Source of the DNA: Alsobacter sp046349155
GTDB lineage: Bacteria; Pseudomonadota; Alphaproteobacteria; Rhizobiales; Beijerinckiaceae
Assembly: GCA_046349155.1 (NCBI GenBank)
Contig: JAXMCW010000003.1
Span: forward strand, 744,001 to 808,000
Direction of reading: 5' to 3'
DNA: 64,000 bases
The notes below the pieces were generated by a model. It made no database searches. It had not been told where the DNA came from and saw only the letters and a program-made list of their open reading frames with translations. Position 1 is the stretch's first letter. Each line of letters starts with the position of its first letter. This document shows positions 24,016 through 33,197 of the stretch, in pieces. The position numbers were made by a program, and so were the translations under genes.

Positions 24016-24690
24016 TCAGAGCGCCGCCTTGGCGACGCCCGGAGCCGGCTCCGCCGCCGGCGGCCCGCCGGGCCTGGGCGGCGCGGAGGCCGGGGGGGCG
24101 GGTCGCAGGCCGAGGCCAAGCCGCGCCTTGGCCACCACGAGCTTCACATATTCGGTGAGCAGGAGGCGGATCGTGTTGGGCTCGCGCCACCAGGCCTCGA
24201 TGTCGAGCCGCTCCGAGACGACCGCGTGGGGAATGAGCCGGACATGCGGGAGAAGATGGCCGATCTCGGCGAGGCTGCGCGGCATGTGGTAGGTCGAGGT
24301 CACCACCAGGAGCGAGCCGAAGCCGTTCTGTTCGGCCCAGAGCTTCGTCTGCTCGGCATTGCCGATCGTGTTGACGGCCCGGTAGTCGAGATCCACGCAG
24401 CACGCGAAATAGGTGCGCAGGTCAGGCCGCTGGCGGGCGAGTTCCTCGCGCGTGGTCTTCTCGTTGACGCCGGTGATGAGCAGCCGGCCGCCGCGTCCCT
24501 GGGCCAGGAGGTCGATCGCGTCGGCGATTCGCTCGGCCCCGCCCGTCAGGGCGACGATGGCGTCGGCCCGGCCGGCATTCTGCTCCTCGCTCCGGTCGAG
24601 GCTCCCGACGAAGACGAAGAAGCCCCCCGCCGCCACCAGCCCGACGAGGGCGAGGCCGAGGACGAGCGTGTTCGCCAGCCGTCTCAGCAT
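24016..24690 (-). CDS. YdcF/SanA-family (DUF218) envelope protein
   Basis: A 224-residue protein with one N-terminal membrane helix (about 8-30) and a periplasmic DUF218 domain: ADAIVALTGGAERIADAIDL, LLITGVNEKTTREEL, NTIGNAEQTKLWA and VVTSTYHMPRS. This domain occurs in ElyC, SanA and YdcF, linked to envelope integrity and peptidoglycan precursor or enterobacterial antigen metabolism; the reaction is unknown. A Pro/Ala-rich tail ends the chain. It lies between ftsX and plsC on the same strand, a common alphaproteobacterial order that points to an envelope role. Confidence 0.85.
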   Translation of the reverse strand: MLRRLANTLVLGLALVGLVAAGGFFVFVGSLDRSEEQNAGRADAIVALTGGAERIADAIDLLAQGRGGRLLITGVNEKTTREELARQRPDLRTYFACCVDLDYRAVNTIGNAEQTKLWAEQNGFGSLLVVTSTYHMPRSLAEIGHLLPHVRLIPHAVVSERLDIEAWWREPNTIRLLLTEYVKLVVAKARLGLGLRPAPPASAPPRPGGPPAAEPAPGVAKAAL

Positions 24691-24825
24691 GTCATCGAGT
24701 CCACGTCCCGTGCGGCCGCCGGACGGGCCCCCCGGTGCAAGCCCGCCCGTGCGTCCGCCACTAGCCTAGCATTGCCGGGCAATGAGGCAATGGAAGGGCG
24801 CGGGCGTGGCGGCCCGGGCCCGGTC

Positions 24826-25809
24826 TCAGCCGAGCTCGTCCAGCGTGTGGCGCACCGTGAGCCGCGAGACCAGCGCCGTGACCACGGCGACCAGTACGGC
24901 GATGCAGGCGATCGCCAGCAAGCCGCCCCAGCCGAGCGACACGCTGCCGAAGAGCGCCTTCACCTGGTCGCCTCCCGGCGTGGCGATCCAGGCATTGGCG
25001 AGCGCGCCCAGCGCGACGAAGAAGAGCGCGGCCAGTACGCCGCCGATCGCCCCGCCGCGCAGGCCGAGGCTGAGGAAGTGCTTCTGGAACTGCCGGGCGA
25101 TGTAGCTGTCCGTCGCGCCGACGAAGTGCAGCACCTCGATGATCTCGCGGTTGCCCGCCATGGCGCCGCGCGTGGCGAAGCCGACGGCGAGCGCGGTGGC
25201 GGCGATCACCAGCGCCACGATGCCGACGCCGAGCAGAACCAGCGTGTTGGCCATGGTCGCCAGTCGCTCGACCCAGAGCCGATGGTCGTCCAGCGACGCG
25301 CCGCGCACGGCTTCGGCGAGACTCTTGCGCAGCCTGTCATAGTCCGGCAGCGCCCCGGCCTCGCTCTTCAGCACGATCATGCGAGGCACCGGGAGCTCGT
25401 CGAAGTTGAGCCCCGTGCCGAGCCACGGCTCCAGCAGCCGCTCCGACTCGGCCTTGCTGTAGACGCGGACCTCGACGATTCCCGGCGCTGCGCGGGCGAT
25501 CTGCGCGGCGCGGGCCACGTCCGCCTCCAGATCGCGCCCGGGCAGGGGACGAACCTGGATCGTCACCTCGCGCGAGACGTCCGAGCGCCAGCCGGAGGAG
25601 GCCTCGGCCACGAGCTGCGCCGCGCCGGTGGTGAGGCCGGCGAGGAAGGTCATGATGGCGATGACGGTGATCAGCGCGCGCCCCGCGATCGAGGCGGCCG
25701 GGATCAGCGGCGGGTTGCGCCCGAGCGCGGGGTCCGCCGGGGGCGTCCTGCGCTCCTGGGCGGGCGGAGGCGGCGTCTCCGCCTGGGGTGCGGTGGCGGC
25801 GTCAGTCAT
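24826..25809 (-). CDS. ftsX: Cell division ABC transporter permease FtsX
   Basis: A 327-residue inner-membrane subunit. After a Pro-rich cytoplasmic stretch come helix 1 (IAGRALITVIAIMTFLAGLT), a periplasmic domain with TIQVRPLPGRDLEADV, and three more helices in the C-terminal part, with the FtsX motif NREIIEVLHFVGATDSYIAR between helices 2 and 3. FtsEX controls peptidoglycan hydrolases at the septum. The start at 25809 overlaps the ftsE stop by eight bases, typical for this pair. Confidence 0.92.
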   Translation of the reverse strand: MTDAATAPQAETPPPPAQERRTPPADPALGRNPPLIPAASIAGRALITVIAIMTFLAGLTTGAAQLVAEASSGWRSDVSREVTIQVRPLPGRDLEADVARAAQIARAAPGIVEVRVYSKAESERLLEPWLGTGLNFDELPVPRMIVLKSEAGALPDYDRLRKSLAEAVRGASLDDHRLWVERLATMANTLVLLGVGIVALVIAATALAVGFATRGAMAGNREIIEVLHFVGATDSYIARQFQKHFLSLGLRGGAIGGVLAALFFVALGALANAWIATPGGDQVKALFGSVSLGWGGLLAIACIAVLVAVVTALVSRLTVRHTLDELG

Positions 25810-26467
25810 AGATGTGCAGCCGTCCGTCGCCCAGCACGAGCCGGCGTGCGGCATCGAACTGGTCCATCAGGGCGAGGTCGTGGGTGGCGATCACGATGGC
25901 CGTGCCGCTCTTGTTCAGCTCGACGAAGAGCCGCAGCAGGCGTCGCGCCAGGGAGGGGTCGACATTGCCGGTCGGCTCGTCGGCGAGCAAAAGGTCCGGC
26001 TGGACGATGAGGGCGCGGGCGATCGCCGCGCGCTGCTTCTCGCCGCCCGACAGGACCGGCGGCAGCACGTGCATGCGCTCGCCGAGCCCCACCCAGCGCA
26101 GAAGCTCCACCACCTCGGCGCGGTAGCTCGCCTCCTCGCGGCCCTGCACGCGCAAGGGAAGGGCGACGTTCTCGTAGGTCGTGAGGTGCTCCAGCAGCCG
26201 GAAATCCTGGAACACCACGCCCATGCGGCGGCGCAGCGCCGTCAGCGTGTTCTTCTCGATGCGGCTGACGTCGTTGCCGAACAGGTCGATCAGCCCGCGC
26301 GTCGGCTTCAGCGCCAGCAGGATGAGCCGCAGCAGCGTCGTCTTGCCCGCGCCCGAGGGACCGGTGAGGAACTGGAAGGATTGCGGCTCGATGCTGAAAT
26401 TGATGTCGCGCAGCACCTCCGGCCCCATGCCGTAGCGCAACCCGACATTCTCGAATCTCACCAGCAT
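25802..26467 (-). CDS. ftsE: Cell division ATP-binding protein FtsE
   Basis: A 221-residue ABC ATPase partner of FtsX. All motifs are present: Walker A GPSGAGKTTLL, signature LSGGEKQRAAIARAL, Walker B LLLADEPTGNVD and the H-loop ATHDLALMD. Start at 26467 (MLVRFENVGLRYG) fits the family; an in-frame ATG ten codons upstream is unsupported. It heads ftsE-ftsX-ydcF-plsC and is divergent from the zinc-ribbon gene. Confidence 0.94.
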   Translation of the reverse strand: MLVRFENVGLRYGMGPEVLRDINFSIEPQSFQFLTGPSGAGKTTLLRLILLALKPTRGLIDLFGNDVSRIEKNTLTALRRRMGVVFQDFRLLEHLTTYENVALPLRVQGREEASYRAEVVELLRWVGLGERMHVLPPVLSGGEKQRAAIARALIVQPDLLLADEPTGNVDPSLARRLLRLFVELNKSGTAIVIATHDLALMDQFDAARRLVLGDGRLHIYD

Positions 26468-26602
26468 GTCGCGTCCGCGCCCGGCCCGGTCCCGCACCCC
26501 TGCGCGGCGCGCCGGCCCCTGGGATCTTCACCATTCGTTAAGCCTGTCTCTTCCCAATAGGCAAGACCGAGGCTCCCTGAGGCAGGACCCTGCCTGATTC
26601 GC

Positions 26603-27364
26603 ATGCTGATCGTCTGCCCGAACTGCGCGACGTCCTACGCCCTCACCGAGAGCCAGCTCGGGACCGGCCGCACCTTGCGCTGCGCCAAGTGCCGGCACAC
26701 GTGGCGGGCCACCGCGGCGGACGCGGTGGACGGGTTCGCGGAGCGCGCCGACGCCGATGCGCAGGCGCAGTGGCCCCCCGCAGCGGCGCAGTCCGACGTC
26801 GCGACGGCGGAGCCGCCCGTCGCGGCGACCGGGCCCCGGCCTCCGGTGCGCCGGGGCAGGGCCGCCGCGAGGCCGCGCGCCAAGGGGATTCCGGTCGCGG
26901 CCATGCTCGCCAAGCTGCGCGCCGTACAGCCCTGGCACTGGGCCCTCGCGGGAACGGCTGTCGCCCTGTCCCTCGCGGTGGTTGAGCGCCGGCTCGTCGT
27001 GCGCCTCGCGCCGCAGACCGCGGCGCTCTACGCCGCCGTCCACCTTCCCGTGAACCTGCGCGGCCTCGCCTTCGAGGGCGTGCGCAGCCAGGTGATCGCC
27101 GACAAGGACCAGCAGATCCTCGTGGTCGAAGGCCAGATCCGCAACGTCACCAAGGATGATTCGGGCATCCCGGGCCTTGCCCTGAGCCTCAGGGACGAGA
27201 AGGGCTCCGAAATCTACAGCTGGACGGCGGAAACGCCCCGCAGCGTGCTCGCGCCCGGCGAAAGCGCGCCGTTCCGGGCCCGTCTGGTCGCTCCGCCTCT
27301 TGACGGGCGCGACGTCTTGGTGCGGTTTGCACGAAACGAGAACGACGCGCCCGCGGACCACTGA
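26603..27364 (+). CDS. Membrane-anchored zinc-ribbon protein (MJ0042 type, DUF3426-like)
   Basis: A 253-residue protein with an N-terminal zinc ribbon (Cys5, Cys8, Cys27, Cys30 in CPNC and CAKC), a Pro/Ala-rich linker, a membrane helix near residues 112-130 and a C-terminal periplasmic domain with VVEGQIRNVTKDD and PGLALSLRDEKGSEIYSW, as in DUF3426. Such proteins stand next to ftsE in many alphaproteobacteria. The cytosolic zinc ribbon and periplasmic domain suggest a signalling or assembly role, not known. Confidence 0.82.
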   Translation: MLIVCPNCATSYALTESQLGTGRTLRCAKCRHTWRATAADAVDGFAERADADAQAQWPPAAAQSDVATAEPPVAATGPRPPVRRGRAAARPRAKGIPVAAMLAKLRAVQPWHWALAGTAVALSLAVVERRLVVRLAPQTAALYAAVHLPVNLRGLAFEGVRSQVIADKDQQILVVEGQIRNVTKDDSGIPGLALSLRDEKGSEIYSWTAETPRSVLAPGESAPFRARLVAPPLDGRDVLVRFARNENDAPADH

Positions 27365-27390
27365 GCCGCCGGCGCCAACAGGATCCAACC

Positions 27391-27933
27391 ATGATCGAGC
27401 CCCGGCGCGTGCGCGTGCTGTTCGACGAGGCGCAGATCGCGCAGCGCATCGAGGAACTGGCCCGCGAGATCGCGGCCCGCAAGCCCAAGGACCTGCTCGT
27501 CGTGGCGATCCTGAAGGGCAGCTTCATGTTCGCCGCCGACCTCGTGCGGGCCCTGCACCGCGCGGGCCTGTCGCCGCAGATGGAGTTCATGCACCTGTCG
27601 AGCTACCGGGCCGGCACGGTCTCCTCCGGCCAGGTGGCCATCCTGCGCGACGTGGAGAGCGAGGTGCGCGACCGCGTGGTCATGCTCGTCGACGACATCC
27701 TGGAATCCGGCCGCACCATCGCCTTCGCCAAGGACCTGCTGGCGGCGCGCGGCGCGCAGGTGTGGACCTGCTGCCTGCTGGAGAAGCCGAACAAGCGCGC
27801 GGTCACGGTGAATCCCGATTTCGTGGGGTTCGAGTGCCCGGATTACTTCGTGGTGGGCTACGGGATGGACGTCGCCCATTCCTTCCGCGAACTGCCCTAT
27901 ATCGGAGTGGTCGAGGCGGCCTCGCCCGCCTGA
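27391..27933 (+). CDS. hpt: Hypoxanthine phosphoribosyltransferase
   Basis: A 180-residue purine salvage enzyme that joins hypoxanthine or guanine to PRPP. The PRPP-binding loop is VDDILESGRT (residues 100-109), and VVAILKGSFMFAADLVRAL and VNPDFVGFECPDYFVVGYGMD as shorter pieces are typical of the Hpt family. It lies 26 bases after the zinc-ribbon gene and 17 bases before the receiver gene, so the three form an operon. Confidence 0.94.
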   Translation: MIEPRRVRVLFDEAQIAQRIEELAREIAARKPKDLLVVAILKGSFMFAADLVRALHRAGLSPQMEFMHLSSYRAGTVSSGQVAILRDVESEVRDRVVMLVDDILESGRTIAFAKDLLAARGAQVWTCCLLEKPNKRAVTVNPDFVGFECPDYFVVGYGMDVAHSFRELPYIGVVEAASPA

Positions 27934-27950
27934 TACAGCAGGAGCGCGCC

Positions 27951-28328
27951 ATGGCCACGATCCTGATCGCCGACGACGAGGAGCCGCTGCGCGGCTTCAT
28001 CGCCCGTGCGCTGCAGCTCGACGGCCACAGGGTCGACGCCGCCGCCGACGGGGCGGAGGCGCTGGACATGCTGCTGGCGGACGGCGCCCGCTACGACCTG
28101 CTGCTCACGGACATCCGCATGCCGATGATGGACGGCATCGCGCTGGCGCTGGCCGCGGCCAAGGAGCGCCCGACCCTGCCGATCCTGCTGATGACGGGTT
28201 TCGCCGACCAGCGCGAGCGGGCGAGGGATCTCGACGCGCTGATCCGGGACGTGCTGACCAAGCCCTTCTCGCTGGCCGACCTGCGCCTGGTCGTCGCCCG
28301 CGTCCTGGACGAGACCGGGGTGGGGTGA
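27951..28328 (+). CDS. cpdR: CpdR-type single-domain response regulator
   Basis: A 125-residue stand-alone receiver. The acidic pair is in ILIADDEEPLRGFI, the phosphoacceptor is Asp54 in LLLTDIRMPMMDG, and the conserved lysine is in LTKPFSLADL. The sequence strongly resembles CpdR, which controls ClpXP localisation and proteolysis of cell-cycle factors in Caulobacter and Sinorhizobium, and hpt-cpdR linkage supports this. The start is ATG at 27951 with AGGAG at good spacing. CheY-like alternatives are less likely. Confidence 0.85.
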   Translation: MATILIADDEEPLRGFIARALQLDGHRVDAAADGAEALDMLLADGARYDLLLTDIRMPMMDGIALALAAAKERPTLPILLMTGFADQRERARDLDALIRDVLTKPFSLADLRLVVARVLDETGVG

Positions 28329-28369
28329 GGCGGAGCGCCAGGGCGGGCTCTCCGCGAGACCCGCGGCCC

Positions 28370-28918
28370 TCAGTTCAGCAGGACGACGCCGACATTGAGG
28401 GCCGTCGCGAAGGCCACCCAGAGCGCGTAGGGCACGTTCATCCAGCCGGCCGGCGCGTCGAGGCTGCGGAAGATCGCGATCATCGCCAGGACCGACAGCT
28501 CAAGGCCGAGCACCACGATGAGGGCCGCGGGCGGGTTCTGAAGGCCGAAGAAGACGACCGACCAGAGCGCGTTGAAGACCAGCTGCACGGCGAAGACGAG
28601 GATGGCCCGGGTGCGCCCGGGCGTTCCCGGCGGCACCTGGAGGATGCGCCAGAAGGCGAGCGCCATGATGGCGAAGAGGATGGTCCAGGCGGGGCCGAAG
28701 ACCCAGTTCGGCGGCGTGAACCACGGCTTGTTCAGCCCGGCGTACCAGCCGGAGATCTGCGGGGTCGTCGCGGCGCTGCCGATGGCGGCCGTCACGGCGA
28801 CCGCGGCGAAGGCGACCAGGGCGTTGCGGAGGGCGTGGCCGCGGGCGGCGCTGGGGTGGCCGGCATGGGGATGGCCGGCGACCAGGGTCGCGCTTCCCGG
28901 GGGAGTGGTCTCTTGCAT
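28370..28918 (-). CDS. tspO: TspO/MBR family tryptophan-rich sensory protein
   Basis: A 182-residue membrane protein with five hydrophobic helices. The family hallmark LNKPWFTPPNWVFGPAWTIL lies between helices 1 and 2, with ALWSVVFFGLQNP and VPYALWVAFATALN following. TspO binds porphyrins and cholesterol-like molecules and in alphaproteobacteria modulates tetrapyrrole and photopigment control. A His/Gly-containing N-terminal tail of about 28 residues is longer than usual. It is convergent with the cpdR operon. Confidence 0.93.
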   Translation of the reverse strand: MQETTPPGSATLVAGHPHAGHPSAARGHALRNALVAFAAVAVTAAIGSAATTPQISGWYAGLNKPWFTPPNWVFGPAWTILFAIMALAFWRILQVPPGTPGRTRAILVFAVQLVFNALWSVVFFGLQNPPAALIVVLGLELSVLAMIAIFRSLDAPAGWMNVPYALWVAFATALNVGVVLLN

Positions 28919-29026
28919 TGGGGGATCTCCTGCGCTTCAAGCTGGGGCTGAAACGTCAATCGGCAAGGGGGCGGAGGCGTTCCGTCCTGCCGCGTTGACG
29001 CTTTTCCGGCGCAAACCGAGGTTCCC

Positions 29027-30187
29027 ATGACGAAGGACGGCCGTTCCGGCTGGACGAAGCGCACCCTGTCCGCCCAGGCGCTCGGACGGGTGGACGAGGC
29101 GACTCGGGCCATCGTGCCGCCCATCCATGTCGCCACCACCTACCTGCGCGATCCCGACAACCAGTACTCGTCAGGCTTCGTCTATGGCCGGCCCGACAAC
29201 GAGACGGTGCGCGAGGCGGAGGCGGTGCTCGCGATGTGGGAGGAGGCGGAGGCCGCCATGCTCTTCTCCTCGGGCATGGCCGCGGCCACCGCGCTGTTCC
29301 TGGCCCTGCGGCCGGGGGATCATGTCGTGGCGCCGACCGTCATGTACTGGGCGCTGCGCAACTGGCTGGCCCAGGATGCGCGCGCCTGGGGGCTCCAGGT
29401 CGACTTCGTCGAGACCAGCGACCTCGACGCGCTGGCGGCTGCCATCCGTCCGGGCGTCACGAAGCTCGTCTGGCTGGAGACGCCCTCGAACCCACTGTGG
29501 ACCATCAGCGACATCGCCGCCGCGGCGGCGCTCGCGCACCAGGCCGGCGCGCGGCTCGCGGTCGACTCCACCGTCGCCACGCCCGTCTTCACGCGTCCTC
29601 TGGCGCTGGGGGCCGACGTCGTGATGCACGCGGCCACCAAGGCGCTGAACGGGCATTCGGACGTGGTGGCGGGCGTGCTGGCGACCCGCAGGGCGGACGA
29701 GCTGTGGGCCCGCGCCGCCTCGAACCGCAAGAACCTCGGCGCCGTGCTGGGGCCTTTCGAGGCCTTCCTGCTGATGCGCGGCCTGCGCACGCTGGACCTG
29801 CGCGTGCGCGCGGCCTCCGCCAATGCCGCCGAGCTCGCCCGGCGGCTGATGGCGCATCCGCACGTCGCCGACGTGCTCTATCCCGGCCTCAAGGGCCACC
29901 CCGGCCACGAGGTCGCCGCGCGCCAGATGACGGGCGGTTTCTCGCACATGCTGTCGATCCGGGTCGCGGCGGGCGAGGCGAGCGCCATCGCCACCGCAGC
30001 CGGGGTGACGCTGTGGAAGCGCGCGACGTCGCTGGGCGGCGTCGAGAGCCTGATCGAGCACCGCGCGTCGATCGAGGGGCCCGGCACCCCGTGCCCGCCC
30101 GACCTGCTGCGCCTCTCCGCCGGCATCGAGGACCCCGAGGACCTCTTCGCCGACCTCGACCAGGCCCTGCGCCGGGCGGTGGGTTGA
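29027..30187 (+). CDS. Cys/Met-metabolism PLP enzyme (cystathionine gamma-synthase/lyase family)
   Basis: A 386-residue fold-type I PLP enzyme. The PLP lysine lies in HAATKALNGHSDVV (about Lys204), the Asp partner in LAVDSTVATPVFTRP, and the N-terminal HVATTYLRDPDNQYSSGFVYGR is typical. It could be a cystathionine gamma-synthase, beta-lyase or O-succinylhomoserine sulfhydrylase. The C-terminal SLGGVESLIEHRA is shared by all. It stands alone between tspO and the host-attachment-type gene, so context does not decide the reaction. Confidence 0.85.
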   Translation: MTKDGRSGWTKRTLSAQALGRVDEATRAIVPPIHVATTYLRDPDNQYSSGFVYGRPDNETVREAEAVLAMWEEAEAAMLFSSGMAAATALFLALRPGDHVVAPTVMYWALRNWLAQDARAWGLQVDFVETSDLDALAAAIRPGVTKLVWLETPSNPLWTISDIAAAAALAHQAGARLAVDSTVATPVFTRPLALGADVVMHAATKALNGHSDVVAGVLATRRADELWARAASNRKNLGAVLGPFEAFLLMRGLRTLDLRVRAASANAAELARRLMAHPHVADVLYPGLKGHPGHEVAARQMTGGFSHMLSIRVAAGEASAIATAAGVTLWKRATSLGGVESLIEHRASIEGPGTPCPPDLLRLSAGIEDPEDLFADLDQALRRAVG

Positions 30188-30190
30188 CCC

Positions 30191-30646
30191 TCACCCGGCC
30201 GCCAGCAGCCGGGCGATCTCCGACAGGGGGTGGTGAACGTAGTCGCGGGCCAGCTCGGCCTTGACGAGAGGCTTGAGCGACCGCGGCATGTGCTCGCGCA
30301 GCATGGCCAGCGCCCGGGGCGGAGCGACCATCACCACCGTCTCCGGCCCATCCTGCTCGGCCCATCGGCCGATCGTCGCGATGGCGTCGCGCAGGAAGTC
30401 CCGCTCGGCCTGGTCGTGCCAGTCCGTCTCCTCGACGGCGCTGCGGCCCGGCGTGACGGCCGAGGTCGTGCGGCCCGGCTGGTCCGACCCCTGGTCCGCC
30501 GTGCGCGGATTGGCCGGCGCGTCCATCTTGTAGAGGATGTGCAGGTCGGGCGCGCCGGGCCGACCTTCCTCGCGCAGCACGAGAATCCTGCCGCCGTCGC
30601 CCACGAGCACCCAGGCGCCGTGGGGAATGCTGTTCAGCGTGGTCAT
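30191..30646 (-). CDS. Host attachment family protein
   Basis: A 151-residue soluble protein similar to the Agrobacterium attachment-region family: WVLVGDGGRILVLREEGRPG at the N-terminus, ERDFLRDAIATIGRWAEQ in the middle and MVAPPRALAMLREHMP with ELARDYVHHPLSEIARLL at the end. The fold resembles release-factor eRF1-like baeRF domains, and its direct role in host attachment is not established. It is convergent with the PLP gene, with three bases between the stops. Confidence 0.78.
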   Translation of the reverse strand: MTTLNSIPHGAWVLVGDGGRILVLREEGRPGAPDLHILYKMDAPANPRTADQGSDQPGRTTSAVTPGRSAVEETDWHDQAERDFLRDAIATIGRWAEQDGPETVVMVAPPRALAMLREHMPRSLKPLVKAELARDYVHHPLSEIARLLAAG

Positions 30647-30838
30647 CAGAGCCTCCCGATCCCAGGAAAGGACGAGGTTGGCGCGTTATCGCGGGGCCCG
30701 CCTTGATCCAAAGCGAAGCCCGGGCCGAAAGCACGCCCCTGCGCAGGACGTGGGCCCGTCCCATCCGCGCCGCCCCTTCCCAACCAGGGGCCCCTGTTCC
30801 AGGTTGGGCAGAGCCGAACCCAGAGGTGCGCCGCGTTC

Positions 30839-31810
30839 ATGTCGAAAAGACGGAAGGCCATGACCCTGCCCCGCATCGCCTACGTCGCCTACTGGCGCTT
30901 CGTGGAGGATGACGGCTGGGCGATCGCCTCCCACATCGCGCTCTCCGCGCTGATGTCGCTGTTTCCGTTCATCATCGTCATCACGGCCATGGCCGGCTTC
31001 ATCGGGTCGCAGCAGCTCGCCAACGAGGCGGCGAACCTCATCCTCGACGCCTGGCCGAGCCAGGTGGCGCGGCCGATCGCGACGGAGATCCAGAAGGTCC
31101 TGGGCGAGGTGCGCTCCGACATCCTGACGATCGGCGTGGTGCTGGCCCTTTATTTCTCGTCAAACGGGGTCGAGGCGCTGCGCATCGGGCTCAACCGCGC
31201 CTATGCGCTGAAGGAGCAGCGGCCCTGGTGGAGCACGCGGCTGGAATCCATCGGCTACGTGCTGGTGGGCTCGGTCGCCCTGCTGGCCCTGGCCTTCCTG
31301 GTGGTACTGGCGCCGGTGATCTGGGCCACCGTGATCGACTACGCGCCCTGGCTCGCGCCCTATTCGAACATCATCACGCTCACCCGGCTGGTGGTCGCCA
31401 CGCTGATCATCGTGGCGGCGCTCACCATCGTCCACCTGTGGCTGCCCTGCGGGCGGCGCGGGATCGGGGAGATCATGCCGGGCGTACTGATCACCTGCGG
31501 GCTGTCGCTGATCTACGCCTCGGCCTTCGGCTGGTACCTGGGCCGCATGGGCCAGAGCTACGTCAAGACCTATGCGGGCCTGGCCTCGGTCATGATCGCG
31601 CTGGTCTTCCTCTATGCGCTCGCCTTCAACTTCATCTACGGGGGCGAGTTCAACGCCGTCGTCATGGACCGCCGCCGCCAGCGGGAGGCGGAGCGGCTGG
31701 CGGCGAGCCCGGACATCGAGAAGAGCCTCGGCCCCGCCGACCACGCGCCGGAGCACGAGCACGGTCGGGCGGGCCTGCCGGAGGTCTCCCCGGCGCGGGA
31801 GGCGGGGTGA
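30839..31810 (+). CDS. YihY/BrkB family inner membrane protein
   Basis: A 323-residue membrane protein with six helices. Family segments are HIALSALMSLFPFIIVITAM, FSSNGVEALRIGLNRAY and ITCGLSLIYASAFGWYLGRM, followed by YAGLASVMIALVFLYALAFN and a charged cytoplasmic tail. YihY/BrkB proteins were once called ribonuclease BN by mistake; their function is unknown, with transport suspected. The ATG at 30839 has GAGG at about 11 bases, and a second ATG at 30860 is an alternative start. Confidence 0.85.
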   Translation: MSKRRKAMTLPRIAYVAYWRFVEDDGWAIASHIALSALMSLFPFIIVITAMAGFIGSQQLANEAANLILDAWPSQVARPIATEIQKVLGEVRSDILTIGVVLALYFSSNGVEALRIGLNRAYALKEQRPWWSTRLESIGYVLVGSVALLALAFLVVLAPVIWATVIDYAPWLAPYSNIITLTRLVVATLIIVAALTIVHLWLPCGRRGIGEIMPGVLITCGLSLIYASAFGWYLGRMGQSYVKTYAGLASVMIALVFLYALAFNFIYGGEFNAVVMDRRRQREAERLAASPDIEKSLGPADHAPEHEHGRAGLPEVSPAREAG

Positions 31811-31831
31811 GGCGGCGACGGTCCGGGCGCC

Positions 31832-33109
31832 TCAGCGCCCGGCTTCCAGCACGTCGTCCAGCGTGCGCAGGCCCGCGCGGGGCGCGCTGACCAGCACGGC
31901 CATGTTGCCGGGCGCGTGCTGGTTCTTCCACATCTTGGTGTGCGCGAGCGGGATCTTGTCCCAGGGGAAGACCTCGCTCATGCAGGGATCGATGCGCCGG
32001 TCGATCACGAACTGGTTGGCGGCGGCGGCCTGCTTCAGGTGCGCGAAGTGCGAGCCCTGGATGCGCTTCTGCCGCATCCAGACGATACGGGCGTCGAAGG
32101 TGAGGTTGAAGCCCGTCGTGCCGGCGCAGAACACCACCATGCCGCCGCGCTTCACCACGAAGCAGGAGGCCGGGAAGGTCGCCTCGCCCGGATGCTCGAA
32201 GACGATGTCGACGTCCTTGCGGCCGGTGATGTCCCAGATCGCCTTGCCGAACTTGCGGGCCTCGGCCATGTAGGCGTGGAACTCGGGCGAGTTCACCTTG
32301 GGCAGCTGGCCCCAGCAATTGAAGTCCTTGCGGTTGAGCACGCCCTTGGCGCCGAGGCCGAGCACGTAGTCGCGCTTGGACTCGTCGGAGATGATGCCGA
32401 TGGCGTTGGCGCCGGAGGCGGCGCAGAGCTGCACGCCGAACACGCCGAGGCCTCCCGAAGCGCCCCAAACGAGCACGTTGTCGCCGGGCCGGATCGTGTG
32501 CGGGGCATGGCCGAACAGCATGCGGTAGGCGGTGGCGAGCGTCAGGGTGTAGCTGGCGCTCTCTTCCCAGGTGAGGTGCGGCGGGCGCTTCATCAGCTGG
32601 CGCGACTGGACCCGGCAGAACTGGGCGAAGGAGCCGTCCGGCGTCTCGTAGCCCCAGATGCGCTGGGACGGCGAGAACATCGGGTCGCCGCCATTGCACT
32701 CCTCGTCGTCCCCGTCGTCCTGGTTGCAATGGACGACGACCTCGTCCCCGACCTTCCAGCGCTTCACCTTGGAGCCGACCGCCCAGACGATGCCCGAGGC
32801 GTCGGACCCGGCGATGTGAAAGGGCTGCTTGTGGCCGTCAAGCGGGGAGATGGGCTCGCCCAGCGCCGCCCACACGCCGTTATAGTTGACGCCGGCCGCC
32901 ATCACGAGGACGAGCACCTCGTCGTCGCCGATGGTCCAGGTCGGCACCGCCTCGAGCTGCATGGCGCTCTCCGGCGGTCCGTGGCGCTCCTTGCGGATGG
33001 CCCAGGCCCACATCTTCTCGGGGACATGGCCGAGCGGCGGGATCTCCCCGACGTCGTAGAGGTCCTTGAGGGCGGCGGGCTTGTGCTGTGCTGGCTGGGC
33101 CACGGGCAA
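31832..33109 (-). CDS. ccr: Crotonyl-CoA carboxylase/reductase
   Basis: A 425-residue medium-chain reductase that turns crotonyl-CoA, CO2 and NADPH into ethylmalonyl-CoA, the key step of the EMC pathway. The cofactor loop is GASGGLGVFGVQ (217-228). The CO2-pocket regions of studied Ccr enzymes are recognisable: VNYNGVW (74-80), GYETPDGSFAQF (153-164, with Glu155) and GSHFAH (352-357). PFHIAGSDASGIVWAVG and WGQLPKVNSPEFHAYMAEAR-like stretches are typical for the family. Upstream at 33198-33231 is an inverted repeat with an operator-like core. Confidence 0.95.
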   Translation of the reverse strand: MPVAQPAQHKPAALKDLYDVGEIPPLGHVPEKMWAWAIRKERHGPPESAMQLEAVPTWTIGDDEVLVLVMAAGVNYNGVWAALGEPISPLDGHKQPFHIAGSDASGIVWAVGSKVKRWKVGDEVVVHCNQDDGDDEECNGGDPMFSPSQRIWGYETPDGSFAQFCRVQSRQLMKRPPHLTWEESASYTLTLATAYRMLFGHAPHTIRPGDNVLVWGASGGLGVFGVQLCAASGANAIGIISDESKRDYVLGLGAKGVLNRKDFNCWGQLPKVNSPEFHAYMAEARKFGKAIWDITGRKDVDIVFEHPGEATFPASCFVVKRGGMVVFCAGTTGFNLTFDARIVWMRQKRIQGSHFAHLKQAAAANQFVIDRRIDPCMSEVFPWDKIPLAHTKMWKNQHAPGNMAVLVSAPRAGLRTLDDVLEAGR

Positions 33110-33197
33110 TCCTCCGGCAGTCGCCCGCGGTCGTTTCGCGGGCTCTTCGATGGGGCGCCCGGCGCCGGCGGTGACGCGCTGGCGGGGGCGGAGTTAG

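Noticed and set aside
27951..28328. The receiver as part of a two-component operon with a kinase
   Set aside because: No histidine kinase is near, and the sequence and hpt linkage are those of stand-alone CpdR.
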